Shown in pieces: positions 44,127 through 55,806 of a stretch of DNA of 64,000 nucleotides (its first letter is position 1; the number at the start of each line of letters is the position of its first letter). The translations under genes were made by a program, and so were the position numbers. Under the pieces are notes generated by a model. The model saw only the letters and a list, made by a program, of their open reading frames with translations, had not been told where the DNA came from and did not search any database. This stretch comes from Symbiodinium natans. Taxonomy: Eukaryota; Sar; Dinophyceae; Suessiales; Symbiodiniaceae. Where the stretch lies: assembly GCA_905221605.1 (NCBI GenBank), contig CAJNDS010000376.1:62001-126000 (forward strand), written 5' to 3'.

Positions 44127-45170
44127 CCTAGGGTTTAGGGTTTAGGGTTTAGGGTTCAGGGTTTAGGGTAGGCCCCTTCCTGAACTCTAAACCCTAAACC
44201 CTAAGCTGCAGCATGTCCGTAGCTGGAAGGCCAGGTGAAGAGACCCGGGGTTGGTTGGGTTAGGTGGGGGTTAGGGTTTAGGGTTTAGGGTTTAGGGTTT
44301 AGGGTTTAGGGTTTAGGGTTTAGGGTTTAGGGTATTAGGGTTTAGGGTTGCAGCCGTGCTGCTTGCAGTTTATTGAGGGGTCGGAATAATTACTAATAGT
44401 AGGGTTTAGGGTTTAGGGCTTAGGGTTTAGGGTATTCCCTTGTGATCCCAAACTGGGTAGGCTTGAGGCTTGGTTAGGGTAAGGGGTTCAGATGGGCATA
44501 GGTTGGGATGTTCTAAACCCTAAACCCTAAACCCTAAACCCTAAACCCTAAACCCTAAACCCTAAACCCTAAACCCTAAACCCTAAACCCTAAACCCTAA
44601 ACCCTAAACCCTAAACCCTAAACCCTAAACCCTAAACCCTAAACCCTAAACCCTAAACCTTAAACCCTAAACCCTAAACCCTAAACCCTAAACCCTGAAC
44701 CCTAAACCCTAAACCCTAAACCCTAAACCCTAAACCCGAAACCCTAAACCCTAAACACTAAACACTAAACACTAAACGCTAAACCCTAAACCCAAACCCT
44801 AAAATAGTAACAGTCCTTAATGGGGATGATAGTATCTTCTATTGTAATCCTCATTCAGGACTGTTAGTATAAGGGGGAGCATCCCAAGGTGCAGGTTTAG
44901 GGTTTAGGGTTTAGGGTTTAGGGTTTAGGGTTTAGGGTTTAGGGTTTGGAGTTGTATGGTATGGGGTTGGCTAAGCCCCCCGAACCCAGAAATGCCAAAC
45001 TCCCTGCTCAACCCCCCTCCCCCCTCCCCAAAACCCCTAAACCCCTAAACCCCAAAACCCTCAAACCCACCCTGCGCCCTAAACCACAAACCCTCAAACC
45101 TCAAACCTCAAACCCCTAAACCCAAAACCCTCGAACCCTAGGCCCTAAACCACAAACCCTCAAACCTCAA
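44127..45170. repeat. cluster of telomeric repeats, both orientations
   Basis: TTTAGGG at 44127-44170, 44275-44348, 44401-44432 and 44895-44947; CCCTAAA at 44513-44800 with CACTAAA variants at the end; degenerate CCCAAACCCT/CCTCAAACC at 45030-45170. Short unique spacers separate them. Confidence 0.9.
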
Positions 45171-45299
45171 ACCCAAAAAGACACAAAACCCCAAAGCCCC
45201 GGGGATGCGGATCAAAAAATTTTTTTAGGATCAAGAAAAAAGTTATTTAGGATCAAAAAAAACTTTTTTTAGGATCAAGAAATAATTTATTCGGTTCTT

Positions 45300-45540
45300 C
45301 CGACGGAGAGAGGGAAGGGGAGGGAGGGAGGGAGAAAAGGAGGGAGGGAGGGAAGGAAGGGCGGAAGGACGGAAGGAAGGAAGGCAGGAAGGAAGGAAGG
45401 AAGGAAGGAAGGAAGCAAGCAAGCAAGGAAGCAAGGAAGCAAGGAAGCAAGGAAGCAAGGAAGCAAGGAAGCAAGGAAGCAAGGAAGCAAGGAAGCAAGG
45501 AAGCAAGGAAGCAAGGAAGGAAAGGAAAGGAAAGGACAGG
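45300..45540 (+). repeat. GGAAGCAA / GGAAG microsatellite
   Basis: About 120 bp of GGAAG/GGGA units followed by at least ten GGAAGCAA octamers. Leu/Pro/Ser frames on the minus strand are by-products. Confidence 0.9.
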
Positions 45541-45787
45541 AAAGGATATGTAGGAAAACATAACATAACATCATATGTTAATATATATATATATATGTGT
45601 ATATATATTAAAACAAAGTATAACAAAATATTTAGAGTGGCATAGAGTAGAATAGACCACAATATCGTAGAGTATACCTTTGTATCATAAAAATGTAATA
45701 AAGTCGAAATAGCAAAGCATATATGTATATATTTACTGCTATTTGATATAGAATTGATAATACACAATACATATTTCTTGTTTGTTT

Positions 45788-46085
45788 GGCGCCGGGCAAG
45801 CTTCTTCCACTCGTATGAATCCCTTCCAAACCCATGATGCGAGCATTGTGTTTGCAAATGGGGGGGGGGGGGTCTGCGCCCCCCCTTCAAACCCCCCGCT
45901 GTTTCTCAAAGCCGGGCAAGCTTGCTTCAAAGCATATGAGTATCCTTTCCAAACCAATGATGCGAGCGTTGTGTTTGCAAATGGGGGGGGCTGCGCCCCC
46001 CCCAACCCCCCCCCGGCTGTTTTCTTAGTCCGGGCAAGCTTGCTTCAAAGCACATAAATCCTTCTGATGCGAGCACTTTTTTGCA
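45788..46085 (+). repeat. three tandem copies of a 118-bp unit
   Basis: CGGGCAAGCTT recurs at about 45795, 45914 and 46032, each followed by GATGCGAGC and (first two) TTGTGTTTGCAAATGGGG and a G-run/C-run pair able to form a hairpin. The third copy is truncated. Confidence 0.85.
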
Positions 46086-46765
46086 AAAAAACATGAAGAC
46101 GCAGTAAGATACAATGATATACAAGAATATATTACAAAACGATGCAATAATATGCAATAGTACAGAAAAATACAACAATATGCAAGTATGTACAAGAATA
46201 TGCAGCAATATACACGTAAAAAAAGAATAACTTACAATAATTTTCAGTAATTGACAATAATATTCAATAATACAGACAACAATATACAATAATATACAAA
46301 AATATACAAAAATCTACAAAAATCTACACCCATATATACAATATTTTTTTCCAAAAATGTACAAAAGATGTACAGCAAGACATACAACAATATAAAATAG
46401 TGTACAAAAGACTACAATAATATACAATAGTAGATATACAATAGCAGACAATAATATACAAGAATATACAATAATATACTATAATACAGAGTAATCTGCA
46501 ATAATATACAAAGAAAATTCAAGAATATACAATAATATACAGTAACCTACAAAAAAAGAGAACAATATACAATAAATTGAAAAAATATACAATAACATTC
46601 AATAATATGCAATAATATTCAATATCACACAAAAACATAAGAAAACACAAGACAATACAATGAAACTCAACAATATACAACAACGTACAATAACATGCAA
46701 GAATATACAATGTCATGCAATATTATACAAGAATTTCCACAATACTATGCCAGAATATACATGCT
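46086..46765 (+). repeat. AT-rich ACAATAATATACAA minisatellite
   Basis: Highly degenerate tandem copies of an A-rich word on the + strand for almost 700 bp, with marked strand asymmetry (few T-rich words on the + strand). Confidence 0.8.
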
Positions 46766-46817
46766 TCAGAGTATACGCATTTTTGAAACTTCTAATGCCA
46801 AGATGCTAGCATTGATT

Positions 46818-47098
46818 TGCAGCCTCTGCAAACTCAGAAATGCTGCTATTCACAGTATTTCCAGCCTCTGAAATCGCAGAAATGCTGCTATTTTCCGTAT
46901 TTGCAGCCTCTGGAAACTCAGAAATGCTGCAGTGTACAGTATTTCCAGCCTCTGAAAGCGCAGAACTGCTGCTACAAACAATATCTGCAGCCTCTCTGGA
47001 AACTCTGAAATGCGCAAAAATGCTGTGTTTTTTCGGTATTTAGAGCTTGCGAACGGCCAGAACTGCTGCATTTCTGAGCGTTTACAGCCTCCGTTCCG
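46818..47098 (+). repeat. 42-bp tandem repeat
   Basis: Units start at 46819, 46861, 46903, 46945 and 46987 with CAGCCTCTG-AA-C-CAGAAATGCTG; the last copies are diverged. At 42 bp, three frames stay open, one reading QPLxxQKCCYxQYx in 14-residue steps. Units alternate CCAGCC and GCAGCC starts, hinting at an 84-bp higher-order period. Confidence 0.85.
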
Positions 47099-47221
47099 CT
47101 TGCAAGAAGCCTTCGAAGCCTTCAGTAAAATATTTTTTGATCCCAAATAAGTTTTTTTTGATCCGCCTAGAAATAAATTATTTTTTGATCCCAAACAATT
47201 TTTTTTGATCCCCTACCCCTG

Positions 47222-50200
47222 AAAGCCCCGAGCCCTTTGTCTCGAGGCACGGGGAGAAGACGGAGAAGCTCAGCGGCCCGGCCTGGACTCCGCAAGTGCT
47301 GAAGGCGGGGGTTTCCGGGTTCAGGGGGCTTTAGGGGTCTTAGAGTTTATGATGGTTGTTTTTTGGTAAAGGGTTTAGGGTTTAGGGTTAAGGGTTTAGG
47401 GGGCTTTTAGGGATTTTAGGGTTTAGGATTGTTTCCTTTTTGTAACGGGGCTTCAGGCGTTTCAGGGTGTTTTGGGCAGGTCTTACAAGGTTTCTAGAGG
47501 GTTCTTCGGGCGCTCTAGCTCTTGAAGGGGATTTAGGGCACACACCAGTCAAAATCCCAACTGCTGAGCTTGCTGCGCTTGCACCAAGCGACCCAGCGTG
47601 ATGTGATGTTGAATGCAAACCCGGAACCTCATCTGCCACGAGAGCGCTTCCCCCCCAAAACTGGTTTGGGGTTTGGGGCTTTGGGCTTGGGGTCTAAGGT
47701 TTAGGGTACTAGATTGGGCCGACTGGTAGCTTTGCAGCGATTGGGTTGAGGATCATTGGTCCCCCCCCCCTCCGTACACTATCGGGTGCCAAAGAAGGTG
47801 CAAAAGCCCTGAGGCCTTGGGGGGTTTGGGGTTTGGGGTTTAGGTTTGGGGTTTGGGGTTAAGGGTTCAGGCTTGGGCAACTGTCTAGGCTGCTCCCCCT
47901 GAACCCAAACTCGAATCCCTCGACCCGAAGTTCTGCGCGCCCTGCGGCCAGGGAAGTATCACGAATTCTGCTCAAGACCATTTCATGCTCCTGACATTCA
48001 ACGAGGGTTGAGGGTTTAGGGTTTAGGGTTTAGGGTTTAGGGGTCAGCAGCATTCAGAGAGTACTGGACTTGGAGATCCGGGGTTGAGCTTCTGATGTTT
48101 TCATGAAAGGGCTATGTTTACATTGCGCTGTGTCGTTCAAGACGTTTCGTTCAAAACGTTCTGTTCCAAACGTTTCGTTCAGAACGTTTCGTTCAAAACG
48201 TTTCGTTCAAAGGACCCAAACCCTATGCAAGTTCTATAAACCCTAAACCCTAAACCCTAAACCCTAAACCCGAAACCCTAAACCCTAAACCCTAAACCCA
48301 TAAGGTACAGGGATCAAGACGGAATTCGAAGCCTGATGCTGGACGACGATGGATGCGAAGCTGGGCCAAAACTGCTTCCTTATGGGCAGAGTAGGTCAGC
48401 AACACAAACCTTCCCAAACGGCGCAGAAAAGCCCTACAACCCTAAACCCTAAACCCTAAACCCTAAACCCTAAACCCTAAACCCTAAACCCTAAAGCCTA
48501 ATTAAACCCTAAACCCTAAACCCGAAACCCGAAACCCGAAACCCCAAACCCTAAACCCTAGAATGGGCATCCTGTGATTTCTCTTGGTCCCGTGATAGCT
48601 AAGACTGCACAGGGTCATCCCCGGCAAAGAGAAGCGCTCAAAGCCCTAAACCCCAAGCCCCAAATCCCAAATCCCAAACCCCAAACCCTAAACCCTAAAC
48701 CCTAAACCCCAAAAGCCCTAAACGAGAAAACCCTAATCAAGCCAGAAGGATGCTTCTCCAACGCAGGCCATGTGGCTTCTTATCTTATCTCACCTACCCC
48801 TAAAATATGCCCCAACGTCCGAAGCCCCAATCTGAACCCTACACCCCTAAACCCCTAAACTCCCAAAGCCTGAACCCGAACCCTCACCACAACATAGTTT
48901 AGGAGTACCTGGCCCCGAACCCCAAACCCTAAACCCGAGACCCTAAACCCTAAACCCGAAACCCTAAACCCTAAACCCCAAACCCCCAACCCGCAACCCT
49001 AAACCCTAAACCCTAAATCCTAAATCCTAAACCCGAAGTCAGCGCAAGCTAGAGGACTGCCACTCCTCACTCAGCATGGGCCACGCCATGTGCGGCACCG
49101 GGTGCTACCCTGCATATGGCGGCTTGACTCAAGAATTTAGGGTTTAGGCTTTCGTGTTTAGGGTTCAGGGTTTCTGGGTCAGGGTTTAGGGTTTAGGGTT
49201 TAGGGTTTAGGGTTTAGGGTTTAGGGTTTAGGGTTTAGGGTTTAGGGTTTAGGTTTTAGGGTTTAGGGCTTAGGGGGCTCAAGAAGTGGGGCACCAGGGT
49301 TTCCTTGTCCTGAGAGCCCAGATTTGGCATGGTCACCCGTGGACGGGTGGCGAGAAACAGCGACTTGATCGTCCTGCGCCCTAGAAGGGTTTGGGGTTTG
49401 GGGTTTGGGTTTTAGGGTTTAGGGTTTAGGGTTTAGAGTTCAGGGTATATATGGTTTAGGGTTTGCTGGTGGAAACATGCGTCGCGAATGCGCTGACAGG
49501 TTGCGCATTCAGTGTTGTTTATTGTAATTGCTAGTGGCCCTTTCGCTGTGCTGTGATTACAGCCCAAACTTAGCGCCACCCCTAGCCCAGACCCCAAACC
49601 CTCAACCCAAAGTCGTACTCATCGGGTGATGTTCGGGGTCTAGGGTTTAGGGTTCGCTTGGTCCTCATTGGGCTTGCGTTCTTGGTCAGTAGGCTCTCGG
49701 GCTAAGAATTGGTTTGGCCTCATGGGCGTGAAGATGTAGTCACCCAGAATGAACCCACCCTAAACTCAAGGCCTAGGCCGCCCCTACAGTTGGGCGGCAC
49801 CTAAGCCCCTCGATGGCGCAAGCCGACTCTCTGGGACCTCTCTGAGACCGTCCTGGGACCCCCCTCTGGGGCCCCTGTAAGTTCCCGAAAAATTTTTAGA
49901 AGTGGACTGTCGCCTTGAGTTTAGGCCTAAACCCGAAAAGGATTAGGTTTGGGTGGCTTTGCCGGCTTGGACGGCGTGGGGTGGGAGAAAAGTGTTAGAC
50001 GGCCCTCCACAATCGGGCCAAAGCTGCTCTTCGCGCCGCACGGAGCTTTCGAGCTTGATCCAAAGCCTAACCCTGGGAATCCAAGCCCGTTTAGGAAACC
50101 GCCTTTGCCGCTCGTTGGTTTTGGTGCCCCTAACGCCCATTTGGGGGCGATGATGCGCATCTCTAGTGCCCAAAGATATGTAGATGATGACCGCAAAGGA

Positions 50201-50998
50201 AAGAAGAGCTGAGACTTCAGCTTTGTGGTCCACAATGAAAAACATGCATTCATTCACATTTGACGATGTGTCTGTCTATGTCGTGCCGACCCTGGTCCCA
50301 ACAGACATGATACTCATCGCACAAAAAACTTTGGATGTTCGCGGCCACCTGTTGCCTGATGCTTGCCATGGGTTTGGATGACAATTGCAGTCCCACGTGA
50401 TGCCCTCCAGCTGCAAAATTGCGAGCTAAAAAGAAACTGGTAGTTGGTAAGCTGCTTTCTGGCCCAAATAGATTCTGGGCTCAATCTGAAGATCTACATC
50501 CATCAAATAAGGATCACTTGCAGGTACTTGCATCATGAAGCGTGCTTTGAGGGAACGTCTTGACTTCACGTAGGGTGGACAGCCTAAGCTATCGCCTGTG
50601 TCTGTGTGCCAGCATTTTTGGCGTGCTCACGTTGCTTTCGAACTTGCCGCAATGACATACGATGATTGTGGCGATCACCTGTTCCAAGGAGCACTAGTGA
50701 TCACACCACCGTGTTCGTGATTCTGGTCTAGTTTTTTGCACAGGTGTTTCGGCCTTATAAGGGAAAACAGCCGTGAAAGGGCGTGAATCACGCGTGAAAA
50801 CTGCGTGAAAACAGGTCTCTTCGCGTGAAAGCAGGTTTTTTCGCGTGAACGCCCGTTTCGGGATTGACTGTTTTCACGACATCCTCTATCAGTGAAATCA
50901 CACCAAAACAGACGTGAATCGCACGTCAGTCTTGCGTGCACGCGCTTAGTCATGCAACATGACTTTATGCTCTGCTGCTTGGCCGCACGTTTTTGCAG
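47222..50998. other. telomeric-repeat region with coding-like islands
   Basis: TTTAGGG or CCCTAAA runs lie at 47370-47405, 47820-47865, 48008-48042, 48237-48300, 48438-48560, 48645-48735, 48900-49035, 49138-49275 and 49385-49465. Between them are islands that read like protein: 47225-47310 (FVSRHGEKTEKLSGPAWTP), 47925-48008 (KFCAPCGQGSITNSAQDHFM), 48311-48430 (RDQDGIRSLMLDDDGCEAG) and 49042-49135 (KLEDCHSSLSMGHAMCGTGC). The islands resemble the exons at 41.9-44.1 kb in setting, but phases were not resolved. Confidence 0.45.
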
Positions 50999-51411
50999 TG
51001 GCGCTACAAGCTTGACTCGTTTTGTGGGCTGGCTGACGCTATGCCTGCCTCTTTGGGCAAAGATGCCCAAGCTGCTCTTGCCAGGGCTGCAAAGATGACT
51101 CAGAAGCAAGCTTGGCTAGATTTCGCTGAAACCATTGTTTTGTCCTATTGGGAGTTGGTGAATATGCTGAGGCCTCACAGGTACCCTGTCTTTTGTGCTT
51201 ATTTGTCGTCACTTTTCTCGGGAAGGCTCCGAGCACTGAAATTGAAGATGAGCAAGAGCCTGGGATTGCATGTCTGAAAAATGCCACGAATTTGATATCG
51301 AAACTTGTATGGTCTCGATCTGATTTGGTATCTGAAGCACAACAAGACCGCAAGAAAACGAATGCGCTGCAGTGGCCACTGATGGATCAGAAGCTTTGGC
51401 AGACTAAATGA
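50999..51411 (+). CDS. last two exons of an unrecognised gene
   Basis: Exon 50999-51180 (acceptor TTTTGCAG) reads WRYKLDSFCGLADAMPASLG then KDAQAALARAAKMTQKQAWL and ends CACAG|GTACCC in phase 2. Exon 51234-51411 (acceptor CTCCGAG) continues in phase 2 with TEIEDEQEPGIACLKNATNL and ends LMDQKLWQTK and TGA. The intron is only 53 bp. Composition is that of a soluble helical protein. No domain recognised. Upstream exons may include 50184-50381. Confidence 0.5.
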
Positions 51412-51574
51412 CACTTCTCCTGGGCAACATGTGCAAAGACCTCTCCAAACCTCAGGAAAAAGGAGTGCGTGAATCACCCTCGCCTGTTTCGGGAACCGCC
51501 TTTGCCTTAGAGCCTGTTTCTAAAACCGGTGCTTGACTTCTAGGGCTAACCTTCACAGCATCTACGCCCTATCA

Positions 51575-52060
51575 CAGCAAACCCCTAAACCCTAAACCCC
51601 AAGCCCGAAACCCTACACCCTAAACCCGAAACCCGAAGCCCTAAACCCTAAACCCTTAACCCTAAACCCTGAACCCTAAATCCTAAACCCTAAACCCTCA
51701 ACCCTCAACCCTGAACCCTAAACCTAAACCCTAAACCCTGAATGAGCCGTGCCATCCAGGAAACTGCCGGATCAAGGGAGGTGTGGACAAGCTCTCGGAC
51801 ACTCGGGCTTTGCCATAACCCCTAAACGCCACGGTTTAGGGTTTGGGGTTTAGGGTTTGGGGTTTAGGGTTGAGGGTTTAGGGTACCCCTCAACTCAACC
51901 CCTCAACTCCCCAACCCCTAAGCCCCTAAACCCCTAAATCCTTCAGCTCCTGGACCCCTCAACCCCTCAACCCAAAGCCCCTAAACCACCTAAAACCCTA
52001 AACCGTAAAACCCCCAAAACCCTAAAGTCTAAACCCCCAACCCCCTGAACCACTCAGTGC
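51575..52060. repeat. degenerate telomeric repeats
   Basis: CCCTAAA-type at 51575-51745, TTTAGGG/TTTGGGG at 51835-51885, and CCCCTAAACCCCTCAACC variants to about 52040. No gene. Confidence 0.85.
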
Positions 52061-52329
52061 TTGGGGTTTTTTAGGACCCTCGACTCCCCTGCAGACCCTC
52101 CGAGCCAAAGGACTTTCCTTGAAAACCTTTAGGGTTGAGGAGTTTGAGGGCTTTAGGGTTTAGAGTTGAAGCAGTGTTTCCAACCTGGACACCACACCTT
52201 TTAAGCCGCAAGCATGCCCCAGGCCGAACAGCCTTGGAGCCACCTTCTATAGGCCCAAAACCCCACAACACCTCATTCCGAGACTCGTCTGGGATTCAGG
52301 GTCTAGGCATCCCGAAACAAACCCAGAAA

Positions 52330-52450
52330 CCCAACCCCCCCCCCCCCCTCCGCACCCCCCCTCCGCACCCCCCCTCCGCACCTCCCCTCCGCACCTCCCC
52401 TCCGCACCTCCGCACCCCCCCCTCTGCATCCCCCCCCCCCCCCGTATCCC
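52330..52450. repeat. C-rich CCTCCGCACC minisatellite
   Basis: Roughly 10-bp units CCCCTCCGCAC in tandem between C runs. It makes Gly/Arg frames on the minus strand; not coding. Confidence 0.85.
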
Positions 52451-52629
52451 CCCCAAAAAAAACCCCAAAAGCCCCTGAAGCTGTAAGCCCTATTAAGAAA
52501 AGCACAAAAGGAAGCCGCCCGATTTGAAGTGTGCAAGGATCGGTCCGACACTGGAGGTGAGGGGTCTGGAAACCACTGCACAGGACGCTGCGAGTGGGGG
52601 CTTGGGGCTCGGGGTTTTCGCGTTTATGG

Positions 52630-52720
52630 AGGGTTAATATACGGTTGATGTAGGGTTGATGTAGGGTTGATGTAGGGTTTATATAGGGTTGATATAGGGT
52701 TGATGTAGGGTTTACAAAGG
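52630..52720 (+). repeat. GTAGGGTTGAT decanucleotide-type repeat
   Basis: Seven or eight units close to TGTAGGGTTGA or TATAGGGTTGA in tandem; looks like a derivative of telomeric repeat. Minus-strand frames read TSTLYQPYIN-like repeats, a by-product. Confidence 0.8.
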
Positions 52721-53118
52721 GGGTCGGTGTATTTTGGCGTTCGCAGAGGGTTTCTTGCACTTCAAAGGGTTTGTAGGGTTTAGGGTTTAGGGTTTGGGGG
52801 GCTGTTGGCAAGGCCTTTGGGCCGACTGTACAAAGGGGTTTAGGTTGGAATGCACTAGCCGTCCTTAACAAACCTAGTGGTGCCCCCCCCCTCCCCCCAT
52901 TACAATCCCCGTTAAGGGCTGTTAGTAGAAGAGGAAACATCCCAAGGTTTAGGGCTTCGGGGTCGAACAGTGTTTGTAAGAACTTATCGAATCGCCACCT
53001 GGCACAGGACAATATGTGCTTGTTCGTGCTTCTGGCTGCTGAAGCTTCTGCGACATTCACCCTGAGCCCTAAGCCCTAAACCCTAAACCCTAAACCCTGG
53101 GTATTGCAACGGCCAAAG

Positions 53119-53180
53119 GACCCGCGACGGACCATGGGCTGACCCTGTACTTCCACAAGGCACCGGCCGACATAGAAGGG
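53119..53180 (+). CDS. exon-like island between telomeric runs
   Basis: Frame ATDHGLTLYFHKAPADIEG, flanked by TTTAGGG/CCCTAAA runs at 53065-53098 and 53230-53315. A second frame is also open. Tentative, listed because it matches the setting of the 41.9-44.1-kb exons. Confidence 0.3.
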
Positions 53181-53354
53181 CCTAGGGCTTAGGGACCAAG
53201 GCTTAGGATTTCTTAACATCTTGATATCAAGGGTTTAGGGTTTAGGGTTTAGGGTCTAGGGTTTAGGGTTTAGGGTTTAGGGTTTAGGCGTTAACAGGGT
53301 TTAGGGTTTAGGGCCCAGGTCGAACCCATAGTCTCTTGTTGTGTTCTTGCCCCC

Positions 53355-53520
53355 ATGAGTTGAGGGGGTTGAGGGGGTTGAGGGGGTTGAGGGGGTTGAG
53401 GGGGTTGAGGGGGTTGAGGGGGTTGAGGGGGTTGAGGGGGTTGAGGGGGTTGAGGGGTTGAGGGGGGGCGGGGTCGAGGGGGTCGAGGAGGTTGGGGTGG
53501 TTGAGGAGGGGGGGGCCTTG
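53355..53520 (+). repeat. GTTGAGGGGG 10-bp array
   Basis: About eleven near-perfect copies of GTTGAGGGGG followed by diverged G-rich copies. Each unit has five consecutive G, so the strand is a strong candidate for G-quadruplex formation. Confidence 0.92.
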
Positions 53521-55806
53521 AGGAGGTTGTGATTTTCGAACGATCTTACGGTAAATGCAGCAGCGATGTGTCTTGGCTCCTCATATGCTTCAGGGCGTCG
53601 TCAAAAGCAGCCCGCAACCCCAAACTGCCCCAACTCAGACACAATTCAGTCGGCTTGCGCGCCTGCACCACAGACCCCAAGACCAGTTCTCGTCATGCCT
53701 CCTGTGCCTTTCAAGGTCACATGGCAGGCCCCAGTACACACACCTTAACGTGTGCACTGTGCTCGTGCAACAGCAACCGACGGCAAGTTCGAACTTCCCC
53801 ATTGTCCTGCCAGACTTTGCATGTGTGCAGTGGAGTCGTAAAGCCTGATGGCTAGCCGCTTCATCGCTCTGTTTTCTGGGCTACTGCGGAATGTACAAGT
53901 AGCTTTCCAAAAACCCCAAGCCCTTAGATCACAAGTCGCAGAGTTCGGCCTTCCATGGGACTATGCATTAGGTGTTTTCACCCAGCATGAGACTCTTGAA
54001 AGAGAGTTTCGTAGCCGAGGGCCTGTGCTTTCATCAGCATCCCAACATATTCCAACGAGGAGTTTATCGTACTTCGGAGCACAACTATGTCGATTGCTGC
54101 CATGTGCGTGCCAGTGTTCCCTTGTCCCTGTCATGGAATGTATGGGACCCGCATTGGAGCGTTTGATGCAACAGATGCATTCACCGCATACCACTTATGC
54201 TTTGGCTTTGGGTCTTATAACCTTATAGCTGTTGTTTGTGTTAATTGCGCTTGTTATCTTTCATGTTACTAGTATTACTTCTTTCTTTCGGACACTGAGA
54301 TGCTGCACATTCAAGGGTCATGCCCCAAAAGCTAGTAAATGTCCCTGATGGCAAAGCTCCAAGCGAAAAAACACCTGTAGTACAATCACTGTTCCAATGA
54401 AATGTGAGGCTGGTGGTGGCTCGAATTATGTCGTGCCTCGGCAATGAGTCTGACAAGCACAACGACGATTTCGGGCTTTAGTGATAGTGCTTCCTGCAAT
54501 CGCAAACCTGAGAAAGAACTTCGTTCAACAACCCGCATAAAGTTATATGGGCCCTGGTCGAGCGGGGCCGTCAACAGTGAAGCAGAAATGTCGAGTCCCT
54601 TATGTAGACCAGTGAGACGAGACTTGTGCAGCGCACTGAAATCGCCAGCGTGGCCCGCCAACGTAGCCCTTGTAAGCTTCTACACAGATCTAGAGACTTG
54701 AGAGTGATTTGGCTTGTGCAGCCAAAGCCTAGCAGGGTTCGGCAATTTTGAAACCCTTCTCAAACGAATGTTCGAAGTTCGAGCCCCTTGTGCAGACCGG
54801 TGGGATGGGGCTTGTGCAGCCCAAGCCCAAGCCTGTCAGCGGACCCTGCCGGGCCACGCCAGCTGGCACGGCCAGCGAAGCGTGAAACGAATACCGGCGT
54901 GAAGCCTTTTCCAGGCGCTTCGAACCCCTTATGCAGACCAGAGGTGGGGCGCGTGCAGCCCTCGCAGTGGGCTCCGCCAAGCGTGAAACCTTTGACGGCA
55001 GCCTCTGAAACTTTGATCCTTTGTTTCTTTTTCTCCATAGACCAGTGTGATTTGGCCTGTGCAAAACATGGCAACGGAGCGCGCCGACTGCGCTGCCTGG
55101 CTTTGTGGCTGCCCAGGTCAAATCACACTGGTTTAGGAAAAAGGAATATAGGACAACATTTCGGTGCCAATCCAAGGGCGCAGTCCCTCAACATTCCTCA
55201 ATCCAGAGGGTGGGCGTGGGGTGGACTACGATAGTAGGAATTGGAGGTGGGGTAACATGGAGTCTTCAAGCACCTCTTGCCGCCCACAGCCGGCACCGAG
55301 GCGAAGTAGTGCACGAGATACAAAGCAGAGCTGTCGAGCCAGTATTCACTTGATTCGTCCATCTCGCCTGTTATTCGAAACTGCCCTTGACAAGCTTCGT
55401 TACTGCTTTGTGTGATTTGGGTACCACTGAAACTCTGCGCCAGTTCCACCAATCTCACTGTCATGCCTGTCGAAGCACTCCCCGACACTCCCCGTTTCCC
55501 CCTTACATCCGTGAAGATGTCAGATCGTACTATAGTAGTACACTGCTACAAGCATGGGGGCAGCGCAACTCATCGAGAGACCATTCTTTGAATTCGTGGA
55601 TTTTGTTGCCAGTGGGAATCTCCTCGCACATCCATCAAGACTTATTGTGTTCTCGAATGGCCTTGAAAGCCTGCCTGGCTAAGCTTTCGCATTTTTAAGT
55701 TTTAAGCATGATTTGATTGTTCGTGTAGCTCTGCCCTGCCCAGGCCTAGGAAGAGAATCTCATGTAGACTCAACATGACTGAACGTCCTACCATGTCCTA
55801 CCGTAG
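53521..55806. other. unassigned, with a small dispersed repeat
   Basis: Readable frames at 53848-54228 do not link. A dispersed word, CCCTTATGTAGACCAG/CCCCTTGTGCAGACCGG...CTTGTGCAGC, recurs at about 54597, 54782, 54930 and 55040, spaced roughly 110-185 bp, perhaps an old tandem repeat. Nothing else could be supported. Confidence 0.45.

Larger units (their letters stand above)
45201..47221. mobile_element. candidate foldback/MITE-like element with inverted ends
   Basis: The left end (45208-45297) carries four units of the type GGATCAAAAAA...TTTTT, and the right end (47124-47212) carries four units of TTTTTTGATCC in the opposite sense, an imperfect terminal inverted repeat of about 90 bp. The nine bases AAAGCCCCG occur just outside both ends (45193-45201 and 47222-47230), a possible target duplication. 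No transposase frame lies inside; the interior is entirely tandem repeats. This reads as a non-autonomous foldback element or a composite repeat island. Confidence 0.5.

Noticed and set aside
45243-45890. 215-codon minus-strand frame with LLPCFLAS repeats
   Set aside because: Translation of the GGAAGCAA microsatellite.
46817-47008. Cys/Gln-rich protein with 14-residue repeats
   Set aside because: Product of the 42-bp repeat inside the candidate foldback element; other frames are equally open.
52296-53060. 254-codon minus-strand frame
   Set aside because: Built from the CCTCCGCACC minisatellite, the GTAGGGTTGAT repeat and G/C runs; no consistent protein character.
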